Below, piece by piece: positions 50,685 to 61,163 of a stretch of DNA of 64,000 nucleotides (positions are counted from its first letter, which is position 1; every line of letters starts with the position of its first letter). The stretch is taken from NCBI GenBank assembly GCA_040954595.2, contig CM082581.2:3472001-3536000 (forward strand), read 5' to 3'. A program made the position numbers and the translations under genes. This DNA comes from Balanoglossus misakiensis. Taxonomy: Eukaryota; Hemichordata. A model generated the notes under the pieces. That model saw nothing but the letters and a program-made list of their open reading frames with translations. It had not been told where the DNA came from and made no database searches.

Positions 50685-51852
50685 ATTCACATATTTTATG
50701 TTGTCAGAAAGGGCAAATGTTTTAGACTATATGAGTACTGTGTGACAAATACAATAATGATGACCCCACATCCATGATAGATTTTGTATACTTTTCAACT
50801 TATATAATGTTTTTTGAACTTCCCATGTTAGTAACGGGTCTGGCAAACAATTATTAAGTAACTTTTCCATACAAAAATGTAGTCGTTGCTTGATTTTGCC
50901 TCATAACAAACGGTCAGATAGTTAGCTTGTAGTGACTGGCAATGTGGGTATTCTGCTGAATTATGCATGGTATTTGGTAAAATTGGAGTAAAGTAAAATT
51001 ATACTCATGAAAGAAAGCTGGGCCTCATTTTTGTGGAGTGGAAATAGAGAGCTGTAGTTCGCGAAAAATGGTTGAAATCGGGTGAAGAGGTTGTAAATCA
51101 TGTGAGCTATACATGGGTGGTCATTATTATGATTGTAAGTGCAAGCATTGCTTTCTGTTAATTCTTGCCTGATAAACAAGAATGACACAATAAATGATGT
51201 GTTGATACCAATTAATATGGCCTCCAGTGTTGACTCTTGTCAAAGTGGCAGTCATCCTGTTTGCTGGCTGTGGAAACACAGCTATTTGGTGGTGGGGAAA
51301 ACAGTATACCCTTTCATCCCCCACTCTAAATAGCTGTGTTCCTACAGCTACTGGTTTGCATGTACATACACCAAACAAACCACAAACTTTTGCAGCTGCA
51401 TTCCTTGCAACAAATCAAAGTGTATCCACAAATAATTTAGTGTATTTTGCAGATCTGGCAAATGTAATTTCTATCAGCTCTTTTCGCCATTTCCTTAGTG
51501 TGGAACCCTTTTTCTTTCTTGGAAAAGGGTGATTACTAGTGTTTCCACATAAATGTTTATGTCATTACCCAGAATACATTGCAAAATGTACCTCTGATAT
51601 CATCAGTTAGATAGCCAATCAAGTTGTTTGGTGATCGAATGTCATGCATTTAGCATAAGATCAAGAAGCCTGCTGTTGAATGTTTTTTCTCACAGAGTTC
51701 AAAAAGGGGCAGTTTGGCAAAAATTCAATAGCTGGAACTTTGCCTTTGCTTTCAAATGCTTGTTTCCTGTATGTTCTGTTACCTAACATGGAGAAAGCCT
51801 AAATCTTCTGAAGTATATTAAAAAACACACGCACACACAAATGGGATCCTTC
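50685..51852. other. PRDX3 3' flank
   Basis: Contains the PRDX3 3' UTR. AATAAA occurs at the stop codon and again at 51189-51194. A hairpin with arms at about 51267-51290 and 51328-51348 (AAACACAGCTATTT type) is present. No further coding exon is seen. Confidence 0.5.
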
Positions 51853-52091
51853 TTACAAATTTATTCCAACTTCTATAAAATAGGCATAGAACACACAGAT
51901 TCCCAAATACAAGGCTATCATTGTAAAACAGTATGAAGAAACCCTTTGATATATCGACCTGATTTTCCTGAAAAGATTCTGTGAATCTTTGAATTTGCCA
52001 CCCTTGATGTGTTCAGTCAGATTGAATGCTGTAAATGACTGTTGTATGACACCAGGATATCCACAAGCTTTGACCATATACCAAATGGGAC
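51853..52091 (-). CDS. Candidate terminal exon of an unidentified membrane-protein gene
   Basis: A strong minus-strand acceptor (GTGTTTTTGTAG) precedes an open 78-codon stretch ending in TAA. It carries a hydrophobic segment near its end (YCFTMIALYLGICVFYAYF), as in a last transmembrane helix. AATAAA lies at 51860-51865, and a GT-rich tract (51826-51840 on the minus strand) follows, as at a poly(A) site. That would leave almost no 3' UTR, which counts against the call. No partner exons or family were recognised. Confidence 0.3.
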
Positions 52092-55007
52092 CTACAAAAA
52101 CACAATCTTTGCAGCAGAGGTACATATATACCCCTTTTATTAAAATGGGTAGCTTGATTGCAAAATTTCTTCAATACTATGTTGAACTTTTATCTACTAT
52201 ATTTGTAAAATAATTAAATTTTAAACTACAAAGAAGTGTGTTAAGAGGTTTTTGTGGAAAATTTCACATAGTTTGCTGCTCGAAGGTCAAACTTGACAAA
52301 TGAATAATATGAAAATGACCATAATGCAGGAGTCGGTATAACAATTAACAGATTTACAAGAATGTTTAAACAGAACGGGATTGGTTTCTGTTGTAGTATG
52401 GCTTTCTTGATAGGTGTCTGTGACCTGGTGATCACGTCTCACACTCAAAAGTGGCATCAAAATATAATGTCCTTTAAAATCACATCAAATGTTCTGAATG
52501 GACGGAATGAGGAAAGAAATGCACATTTAGCTTTAGAGAGAGACATAAAACATGACAATTAATTTTTTGGCAAAATATCTTAAGTTATTATATATACTAA
52601 ATTATGCATGTATACAACATATTTCATGAATCACACATATACAAATACATATGTAAACGATTCAAAGACACACAAAATTTAGACTATCAAAGTAACACAC
52701 AAATTTATAAAACGTGACTTTACAGCTTGTGTTCATTTGTATATAAATAGACTACTTCCACTAAACAATGAATTTCACACAATATCTGGTTGTATTGTTC
52801 ACTGTAGCCATCACGTATCAACATGAACAGAAATTTTACTCATAAGGTTTTTCACTTTCACACTTACAATATCCGATTAATTTTTGCGTAAATGTTGTAT
52901 TGAAATGTAAAAGACCTATCACGAAAAGTAACAAACCGACACAAATGCGAAGAAAGTTACAAAACTGTTCACCGTAATCACTCCATTAGTTCGACCAGAA
53001 AAAAATAAATATGATTTGTGAAAAGACTAACTAATAGAATAAAAATAACAACAACAAAATGGCCACTCAAAGTGCTTGAATAATTTTCCAGGGGGGCATG
53101 TTTGCATGGCATGAACTGTATGCACTATCAGCATGTAGTTTAGATGATATTTATGATAGAATTGAACTGTTAAAGGTCACACAGAATAAAATCAGTGAGT
53201 TCTGAATATCTTGGAAGGTCAAAGTTGCAGATATCTTCATAAAAAATACACAATATCAACACATGCATTTAATCAGTGGTCAAACAATTGAAGGTTATAA
53301 AATAATTAATTTTCCAAAGAATAGTGGGTGGTCGAATTAATGGAGTGGTCGAACTGATAGAGTGATTACGAAAACTTTTCAATGAATCTTTCGTAATCTT
53401 TATCAAGGTTTTCCAACATATGCAATCTACAATAAATAGAATTCTCCCTGAAGAGGGGTTCCAGCAGATAAATATCTCTTTATGTCGGTTCTACTGTGTT
53501 CACAAAGCTCAAATTTGATACATGTGTTTCATTTAGTGCTTTTTTCAGTTGCAAGTTTGTAAGGATCACAAAATGATTTTGTTTTTTATTTATATACTAA
53601 TTATAACTATTATGAGGTCCTACCATAACACAGTATCAAGGACACTGTACTCATATATGACAAAGTCGATATAATATGTTAAAAACTTTTTCTATAGAAT
53701 TTTTTGGTGATCTGTTAAATGAAATATGTGTAAATCACATTATAAACATGTAGAGAGTTGTTAGGGAGTAGCAAAGATGACGACTAGAAAAGGCCAAATT
53801 TCCTTGTGTTCACAACCTGTCCTTTGGCCACCTTTGTTTAACTTGAGGTTTTGGAATCCCCAGCTATATGTGGACTTAGGGTTAGACTGCTTGCATTGAC
53901 TTAGGAATGTGTATATGATATGAGATAAAAATGTAACATATATCTAAAATTAAACAGTAAAACAATTAAAAAGTAAACGGTCACATTGCAATGAAATAAT
54001 TTTATTTTTATTTGTATTAAAAATCTTCATACCCCGATACCTTTCAAAACAGCTGTGTGAATGTTACGTTTTCACTTTGTGCGGATACCATTTGTGTAAT
54101 TGAACTATTTTGACTTTATTTGCACATCTGGGGTTTACATGAACTCATGTTGAGAGATTTTGGTGCTTGGCACTTTCAACTAAAAGGTGTTCGGTTTCTT
54201 TGAAGATCTATAATATCACAAATGATGAGAGCTAGAGTTGAAATGAGGATCCTCTGTATTGAGGACTTTCATCCAGCATCATGCCACAGTAACAGGCGAG
54301 ACTGTCTTCATGACCACAAGAACTAGCATTGTTATGGAGGAATCTGAATGTGTTTCATATAGAGAATGGAGACATCAAACTCTGCCATCTATCTCAGCCT
54401 TCAGTGATTACCAGGCAGGGCATTGTTTGCCACACTGCATCACACCTCCAATTTCCCCCATAACCAAAAATTCACAATATACCTTTACACTTTGTATTAA
54501 AGACATCTGAGATTATATTTCCATGGTTAACCCATATTTTTGTTGTGCAATGACAAACAGACGGCTGTGTTTCCTATCCTTCATTTAAATTAACGTACTT
54601 TATACTCAATCAACAAATGCACAATCAGGATAAACTTCAATATTTACAGCAAAAAAAAATGTAATATGTACAAATTGCAAAAATTACACAAAAGGCACAG
54701 CTTTTGCCTTGCTGTCACACTGAATTGTAAAACATTTCATAGTTGCAGATACAAAGAGATTTTCAATTTTTCAATGGCACTATTCAATTTTACAGGTATA
54801 GGAATTAAAATATAGTCGTAAGCATACCCGGGCACAACAGTCCAGAGCAACAGCAAGTATTAGAGAAAATGACAAAATTTCTCAGAAAATGAACAAATCA
54901 AGAAAGTCCACAAGGTACATGCACACCAATTCTCAAAGCATTTTTTGTAAAGTTTTGACTATTTTTGCATTTTTTCAGCACAATTGCATTGTTTTGCTTT
55001 TGAACAT
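52092..55007. other. Gene-free AT-rich stretch
   Basis: No exon, RNA gene or repeat was recognised. It is unusually free of the short inverted-repeat elements that fill the rest of the window; a long untranslated or regulatory region is possible but not shown. Confidence 0.4.
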
Positions 55008-55130
55008 AAAGCCACCTACAGTCCAGCATACATCTATACACACCAAATACTGAGGTAGTGAGTGCAGCCATGTAAGTTTTTGCACTGGACGGACTTACAT
55101 ACTTAATATAGACACACACAGCCAATCAGA
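55008..55130. repeat. Dispersed repeat, second copy (see 9199-9320)
   Basis: Aligns with 9199-9320 through the CAGCATACATCTATACAC and CACCAAATA segments and the GACGGACTTACATAC stretch. Class unknown. Confidence 0.45.
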
Positions 55131-55152
55131 GCGCTGGAGTCAGACCTAACAT

Positions 55153-55534
55153 CAGTGTTCGAAATTCATAGGAAATATCAACCAGTCACCAGGACTGGCA
55201 ACTTCAAAAAGTTGCCAGTCCTGCCAAAAACTTACCAGTCCTGATTATACCTTACAATTAAATGTAATCAAATACAACTGAGAAGGTATTACCTCATCTT
55301 TGAACAATTGAAGATGGGATGGAATCATCTTCCAGTTTCTCTTTACATTACTTAGATCATTGTTTCTTTTATTTGCAATACATGAACTGAGGAAAGTCTA
55401 AAAGATGCCATGATACCACTGGTTAACTCCCACGTTAAAATCAACCTGTCTGTCGGACTGGTAACATTTTATTTTTACCAGTCCTGAAAAACAACCAGTC
55501 TCGGACTGTCGGACAGGCTTTATTTCGTACACTG
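55153..55534 (-). mobile_element. 382-bp CAGTGTNCGAAAT element, copy 2
   Basis: Inverted, near-identical partner of 36530-36913. The ends are CAGTGTTCGAAAT and ATTTCGTACACTG, with an exact 7-bp duplication CTAACAT (55146-55152 and 55535-55541). The very low divergence points to recent activity. Confidence 0.88.
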
Positions 55535-55583
55535 CTAACATATAATTACTGGTAAAACAGTTACAATGACAACTCATTCTTAA

Positions 55584-55871
55584 AGTGCAGCGGTCGTCGT
55601 GCTGCGCTTACGCACTGAGTCTGTTTTTGTTTTGATAAACATTACAATTTACCCACAAATTCCTGCGATTAGATAATTTTTAGAACGGACCAAGAGGCCC
55701 ATGCACTGTAGCATAGTCACCATTAAAGATGAAATTGTATGTTGGTGAAACTCGCTGAACTATCATCCGTTGCTGCCATTATTACTTTGCAGAGATCAGT
55801 GAGGCATTCTGGGACATATTCTCATAGGGGGACACCAACACATGCAAGTGCAGCGTGACGACCGCTTCACT
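55584..55871. mobile_element. 288-bp AGTGCAGCGGTCGTC MITE, TTAA duplication
   Basis: Terminal inverted repeats of about 30 nt (AGTGCAGCGGTCGTCGTG and the inverse of AGTGAAGCGGTCGTCACG), with TTAA at 55580-55583 and 55872-55875. A shortened relative is in the PRDX3 intron at 49003. Confidence 0.82.
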
Positions 55872-56749
55872 TTAAGGTCATACAGATCTGATAAACCTAA
55901 TGTAATAGTTTCATTGTTGACTGACTTTCAAAGATAATCAAATTTGTTAGAAATGCATATCAAGTTCAAAATTATGTTGCCTTTACTGATGCAAAGCCAA
56001 ATTCAAGGTGAATTAAAATAAACCTTGTCTTACATTTACAATAATTAAATTGAGAAAACAACCAAATCTATTCAGTCTATTATTACCAACTGACCAACTC
56101 TTGGAGCAGGCTCTTTGTTTCAAGCCTATTGTCTAATTGCTATTGACTTGTAAACAAGTATTTAGCATGAATTATCTTTTTTTCATCAAATGAACGAGTG
56201 ATTTCTATTTCATCTTATGAAGAAGATTATTTTCCTGGAAAGCTCATTCCACAAGGTAATATCCGCTTGCTTCCAAAGTTTTTCTGTACAAAAATCAAAA
56301 ATGCATTCAGTTGTACTTCACTATGTCAGCTAGTAGTAAACTAAACTAGGGTATCAAATGCAAGTGTAGTTTGCTCAACCTTTCCAAAGTCTGATTACAA
56401 TTTAAAAATCTTGTTGTGCCTTATATTTGACAGTTACTTCACTTTTAACTACCATAATTAGGCTAATGCTATCTAGGTGAGTAAAATGAACTGTAGATAC
56501 AATAAGCTGGCAGATTTCTGATATACCTACGTCAGAATTGTTATTGTCCGACTTGTTGTAGTCAAATATGCAAGTCAACTTCAATTTTGGTCATACTGAC
56601 ATTTTTATGTATTAAACTACACAGACCATAGCCACACAAAATTCCTTAATAAAAGCTGATTTATCACTTTTTAATTCATCACTCGATCATGATCGAATTA
56701 TAATAATCTGCTTGACCTTTCAGACGCAGAAAAAAACATTTAACCCTTT

Positions 56750-56832
56750 CACCACCATGGTTCAGTCAAAACCCATTGTTTTCTATGGTAAAGTTGGACT
56801 TCTATGGAGGGAACTGGGGGTGAAAGGGTTAA
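56750..56832. mobile_element. ~85-bp palindromic TTAACCCTTTCACC element, copy 3
   Basis: TTAACCCTTTCACCACCATG to GGGGGTGAAAGGGTTAA; almost the same sequence as 16811-16903. Confidence 0.82.
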
Positions 56833-57076
56833 AGTAGTGAGATTTACAGTAAGTAGCAAATTAACAATATAACATGACAAATGATATGTATATTGTATTT
56901 TGGCTTCTGTACATCATTATACTTGTAGTTATCAAAATAGTTCTGCGTAAACCGAGATTATAATGATTGACTAAAATGCCATTGTTCCTGCAATTGACCA
57001 GAACCACAGACAGAGCAGTGGTAGCTTCTTCATGTCACCATTTACTGCCATGGTCATCATCCAATCAGGAGCCTTT

Positions 57077-57192
57077 TTAAGTCACATTTTCGGTCTTTTC
57101 TTTCACACACAGATATGTTGGACTTTCTGATTGGCTGCAACACTCCAGAAGTATGTCTAATAAGAATTTGACATTGTAACACTGGAAAACAC
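57077..57192 (-). CDS. Weak candidate terminal exon
   Basis: A very good minus-strand acceptor (TTTTTATTTTTATTTTCCAG) is followed by a 37-codon open stretch (VFQCYNVKFLLDILLECC...) ending in TAA. A second frame is also open for 43 codons, so the reading frame is not certain. No family is recognised and no neighbouring exon was found. Confidence 0.2.
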
Positions 57193-59865
57193 CTGGAAAA
57201 TAAAAATAAAAATACATGTAAGTGCAAAAGCAAGATGAAAATGCCAACTGCAAAGCTGATATTTCTACTACCAATGGAACCTGGTGTGTGAATATTAGAC
57301 TTCACGAATGTATGAAGGGGAGTGTCAGAGTAAACCTAATTTTTTTCCAACAAATTAATTTGACTTCAGAGAATATTTATCATGAAAATATGACAAAATT
57401 TGTCAAGGGATATGTCGATATGTGAAATAGATGTTGCACATGGCAACCAGTAGGACAGCATACTATGAAAGTGTTGACTTTGCTTTTGATTGACAACTAA
57501 ATACTTGTTCACCGGTTTGTCAAGTGTCTCTGTCATATTATTAGAGCCTAACACAGGGAGAGTACAAATTATTTGCCATAAACAATGATAAGAGTCTATA
57601 AGTATAATAAAATTATATTTCCTCATCAATCTTCCTACCCAGACATTTTCTTAATGTAATGGGTATAGACATATTGACAATGGCCACATTGTGTGCAACG
57701 TGATCTCGTCTACCCTAGAGTCAACAAACAAGACAGTTACATCACACCTGAATAATACCACCTTGCTTTAAGGCATGTAAAATTTGCTGAGTAACTGTTG
57801 ACAAATGATCGAGAGACACATCTGAAATTTTTACTGAGCTTCATTCACAATATGGATAACTGTTACTTATGAAAATGATGAATCATACATGTACCTATTT
57901 TTATTAATTATTACACGTTTAGAGGTTTAAAGAATTATATATTATGTATAGGTGCTTTGATACTGGTATCGAATTTCATGGGTTATTGTAGATCAGAAAC
58001 TTAATAGACACATGCAGGCAAAGTCTTGCATATGCCTGCAGCTAGTGCTCATCAACAGATAAAGATCATGCTACATCATAGCCATCATTCGAACATGTGA
58101 ATTTTAATTCTGGTTCTTGCAATTTTGACTTTGGACGAACCGCTGGGCATTGTTTGCTCATAGTTTTCATGGATAATCCGGCAGAAATTATACTCTTGTT
58201 TGTCCAGAACATTGCATGCATTCTCAGTTTGCAGTTTTGATCGGTATTGAAACTGCAGATACTGTCAAACACGAAGGCCAGTGTTTGAATTAGAATTTTT
58301 TAATTAAAATATTGACCTGTTGGAGCTCGTTGAGTCGTAGTCAACTCATCAGCCTTTTATACTGTGCGCTGACGGAAATTGACATTTACACAGACAGTCA
58401 AATAGTGAATAAACAATAAAATTCTATCTTAACCATACCCAATTTTCAGCACATAAACTCAAATTACAGTGAAACAATCTAATAAGCGCGTATACATATT
58501 CCTCCCTTTCTTAGAGACTATAAAGGTGGACAGCCAGTACCTCCCGAGAGACACTTACAGACAGCATCTTCTAAATTAGAAGTGCAATTATGATAATTAA
58601 GTCATCTGAAAATATGGCAATCACATGACATTCCTGTATACAATGTTACTTCCAACATTCCGATGCAGACCAGCGAAAATGGGAATCATTTTTTTAAAGG
58701 AACATGGATCTCAAATACAATTTTACCGATGAAATAATATAACACGCTCATCTCATATTTTCCTCCTTTTCTTGGAGGCAAAGGTGGACAGAGCTGGAAG
58801 TGAGGGGGTTATATAATTTCACTTTTGTTCTCATTTGGTAAACGTTGTGAGATTGATTGAAAAGAAAGTATACAAAGTTCAGGAATACAATTTAAAAATG
58901 TTTGTAATAAAATTAATTGCGGTGAATTTATTGGGTATTAAGAAACTGGAAAGCCTAGATAAATTCTACAAATCTACGCATATGGGTTGTCAGCACTAAC
59001 ACGCAGCAAATTGCAGCAATTGGCTCTCTTTGAACACATTAGATTAGGATGCAAAGTGAATTTATTGGCAAGGGAAGATAATTGCTTCTTTAAAGTGGTT
59101 CCACATCACAACCCATCAAAATCAATGTGCTCATAACCTTTCTCGTGGGTTTGTTGGCACTATATGAGTCGTGCCAAGTGTTCACGCACAGTAATGAGAT
59201 TTGGATGAAGGAAGTTCGATTAAATGATGAAGTTAAACTGAAAACCTTTTAGAAATGGCAAATCGCCCCTTTACTTGGAATTGCACTATAAGTATTGGCC
59301 CATTTCTTACATAAAGCCTTTTGTGATCATTTGTCTTCACAGGCTGAAAGTAACAGCAGAAATTCTCACTACTGCAAATACCCAAAGCAAGTATCCTGTC
59401 GCAATATTTCCAGTCGGTATATGAGTCCACTTTGTCAAATCCCTGAGTGACACATTCAACATGTCAAAACATTCTGGAGTTCTGATCACAGCCCAGTGTG
59501 GGGAGGGAGAGAAGTCACAAAGATTTAATATAAACTAAAATTCCAAAGAGGATATTTCATTAATTTGTACCACCTAAGAACTCCAATGTCTCTGAGGTAT
59601 TGATGATTTGCACTGCTAGCTGGTGCTTAGTTACCATTGATATCCTGAAAAGATGTACTAAACAATACAAGGGAAAAAACTGTATGCGTGCTTTCTTGGT
59701 GGTTGATATAGGCTTTATAACATTAAGTAATTTTAGTTTATTTTCTAAAGATCAGTCATATCACCAGTAATCATACGTATCATTTAAATAAATGCTTCAA
59801 TCATTGAACTGACCTACCTCTTGGCGATCTCTCCTACCCTACTTATTGATTTGCGGAAGTGTTAT
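57193..59865. other. Gene-free stretch with a diverged duplication
   Basis: No gene is recognised. A segment of about 70 nt at 58470-58540 (TTCCTCCCTTTCTTAGAG, AAAGGTGGACAG) recurs at 58738-58800, about 270 nt away. Confidence 0.4.
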
Positions 59866-60290
59866 GCTGTAGGGCCATCATGAAACTATCAATACTACCA
59901 TTGAAAATACTTATGCAATATACTGTAAAACGGGAAATATTCGCGACAAGTGATTTTTGTGGTATCAACAGAGGTGACTAATTCACGATGATAATTTATC
60001 TCTGAATAACATTCTATTGTACACATTGTTCTTTTGCGACTATTAATTATTGGGTTTTGGCTCTCAAAAATGTTTCATTCACGAACATTTCCCGTTTTAC
60101 AGTATGCTCAAGAACATTATAATGTACAAAAGTCTGACGAGTGAAAGCACACATACGCTCTGTTGAAGTCTTAATATGCCGTAGGGCCGTATCATAAAAC
60201 TATCAATACTACCATTGAAAATACTCATATGCTCAAGAAAATTATAATGTATAAAAGTCTGAGGGGGTGAAAATACACATACAGTCAATA
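59866..60290. repeat. Tandem duplication, first copy split by a MITE
   Basis: The unit GTAGGGCC...AAACTATCAATACTACC... TATGCTCAAGAA... occurs at 59866-59920 plus 60105-60176, and again uninterrupted at 60177-60290. The first copy is interrupted by the element at 59921-60104. Confidence 0.8.
59921..60104. mobile_element. TACTGTAAAACGGGAAAT MITE, copy inside a tandem duplication
   Basis: 184 bp including TA on both sides, with ends TACTGTAAAACGGGAAAT and CATTTCCCGTTTTACAGTA. The neighbouring duplicate provides a close approximation of the empty site. Confidence 0.85.
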
Positions 60291-60764
60291 GTGCGCCATT
60301 CAAAAATAATTTTGCCAGTAAAGTCTGAGATAAATTTATGTCTGAACCTCAACCAATCAAAATCAGCTTGTATTTCTTGACACAAACCACTTATGCCTGT
60401 GTTTGATCAAAATGCAAATAACGAACAAAAGGAATCTTAAAGTAAACATGTATGATGACATATTGTGTGGAAAGTGGCATAGAGGCTATTTGATGTGGGT
60501 TAATTCATTTCTTCTGACTATTATATTTATTAGTGCTAATTACTCGTATAAAGAACAAACAAATGAAAAGTTGTCACTAGCAACCTCTTAGAAGGTTGTT
60601 TTATCCATTAATTACTCTACCTCACATTATACCATTCTATTCACAGCTCAATATGCTATTGATTGTTGTACACTTTATAAGCATACCTGTAATAGCCTGT
60701 CTCAGACAATTCATCTCATATTTTATTGTTCTATTTCTCTAAAGTTCTAGTATCTAGAGACTAA

Positions 60765-60917
60765 TAGAATCTCACGCGCCCAAGGACTTGGGATGAGATC
60801 TCTCACACGAGGTTTTTTTGTTGTTGTCCCAAACAAGCTGCAGGTGAGAGTGGGACAAAATATCTTTGACAAGCGTGAGAAATATGACTCCCAGGTCCTT
60901 GGTGTGTGAGATTCTAG
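60765..60917. mobile_element. Imperfect palindrome with AGAATCTCAC ends
   Basis: AGAATCTCACGCGCCCAAGG on the left and CCTTGGTGTGTGAGATTCT on the right; inner arms are less well paired. Probably a fold-back element; single copy in this window. Confidence 0.5.
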
Positions 60918-60968
60918 TTCTCACACGACAACAAATTAGCCAAATTTGCATTCAGACACATTAATAAA

Positions 60969-61163
60969 TACTGTAAAATGGTAAATTTTCGCGATAGCAA
61001 ATTTTTGCAATATCCAAAGCAGTAATTTATTTTTGCGTTCTCATATTCTCTGCATCGTTATCACCGAAAAACATTTTTATGCGACTTTTTATTTTCGTGT
61101 TTTTGTGCCTCTCGTGTAGTTCGCGAAAATTTATTGTTTTCGAAAATTTCCTATTTTACAGTA
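60969..61163. mobile_element. TACTGTAAAACGGGAAAT MITE, full-length copy
   Basis: 195 bp, TACTGTAAAATGGTAAAT to TTTCCTATTTTACAGTA. The interior holds CTCTCGTGTAGTTCGCGAAA and TTTTTATGCGAC, the reverse of strings in 21052-21247. Confidence 0.82.
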
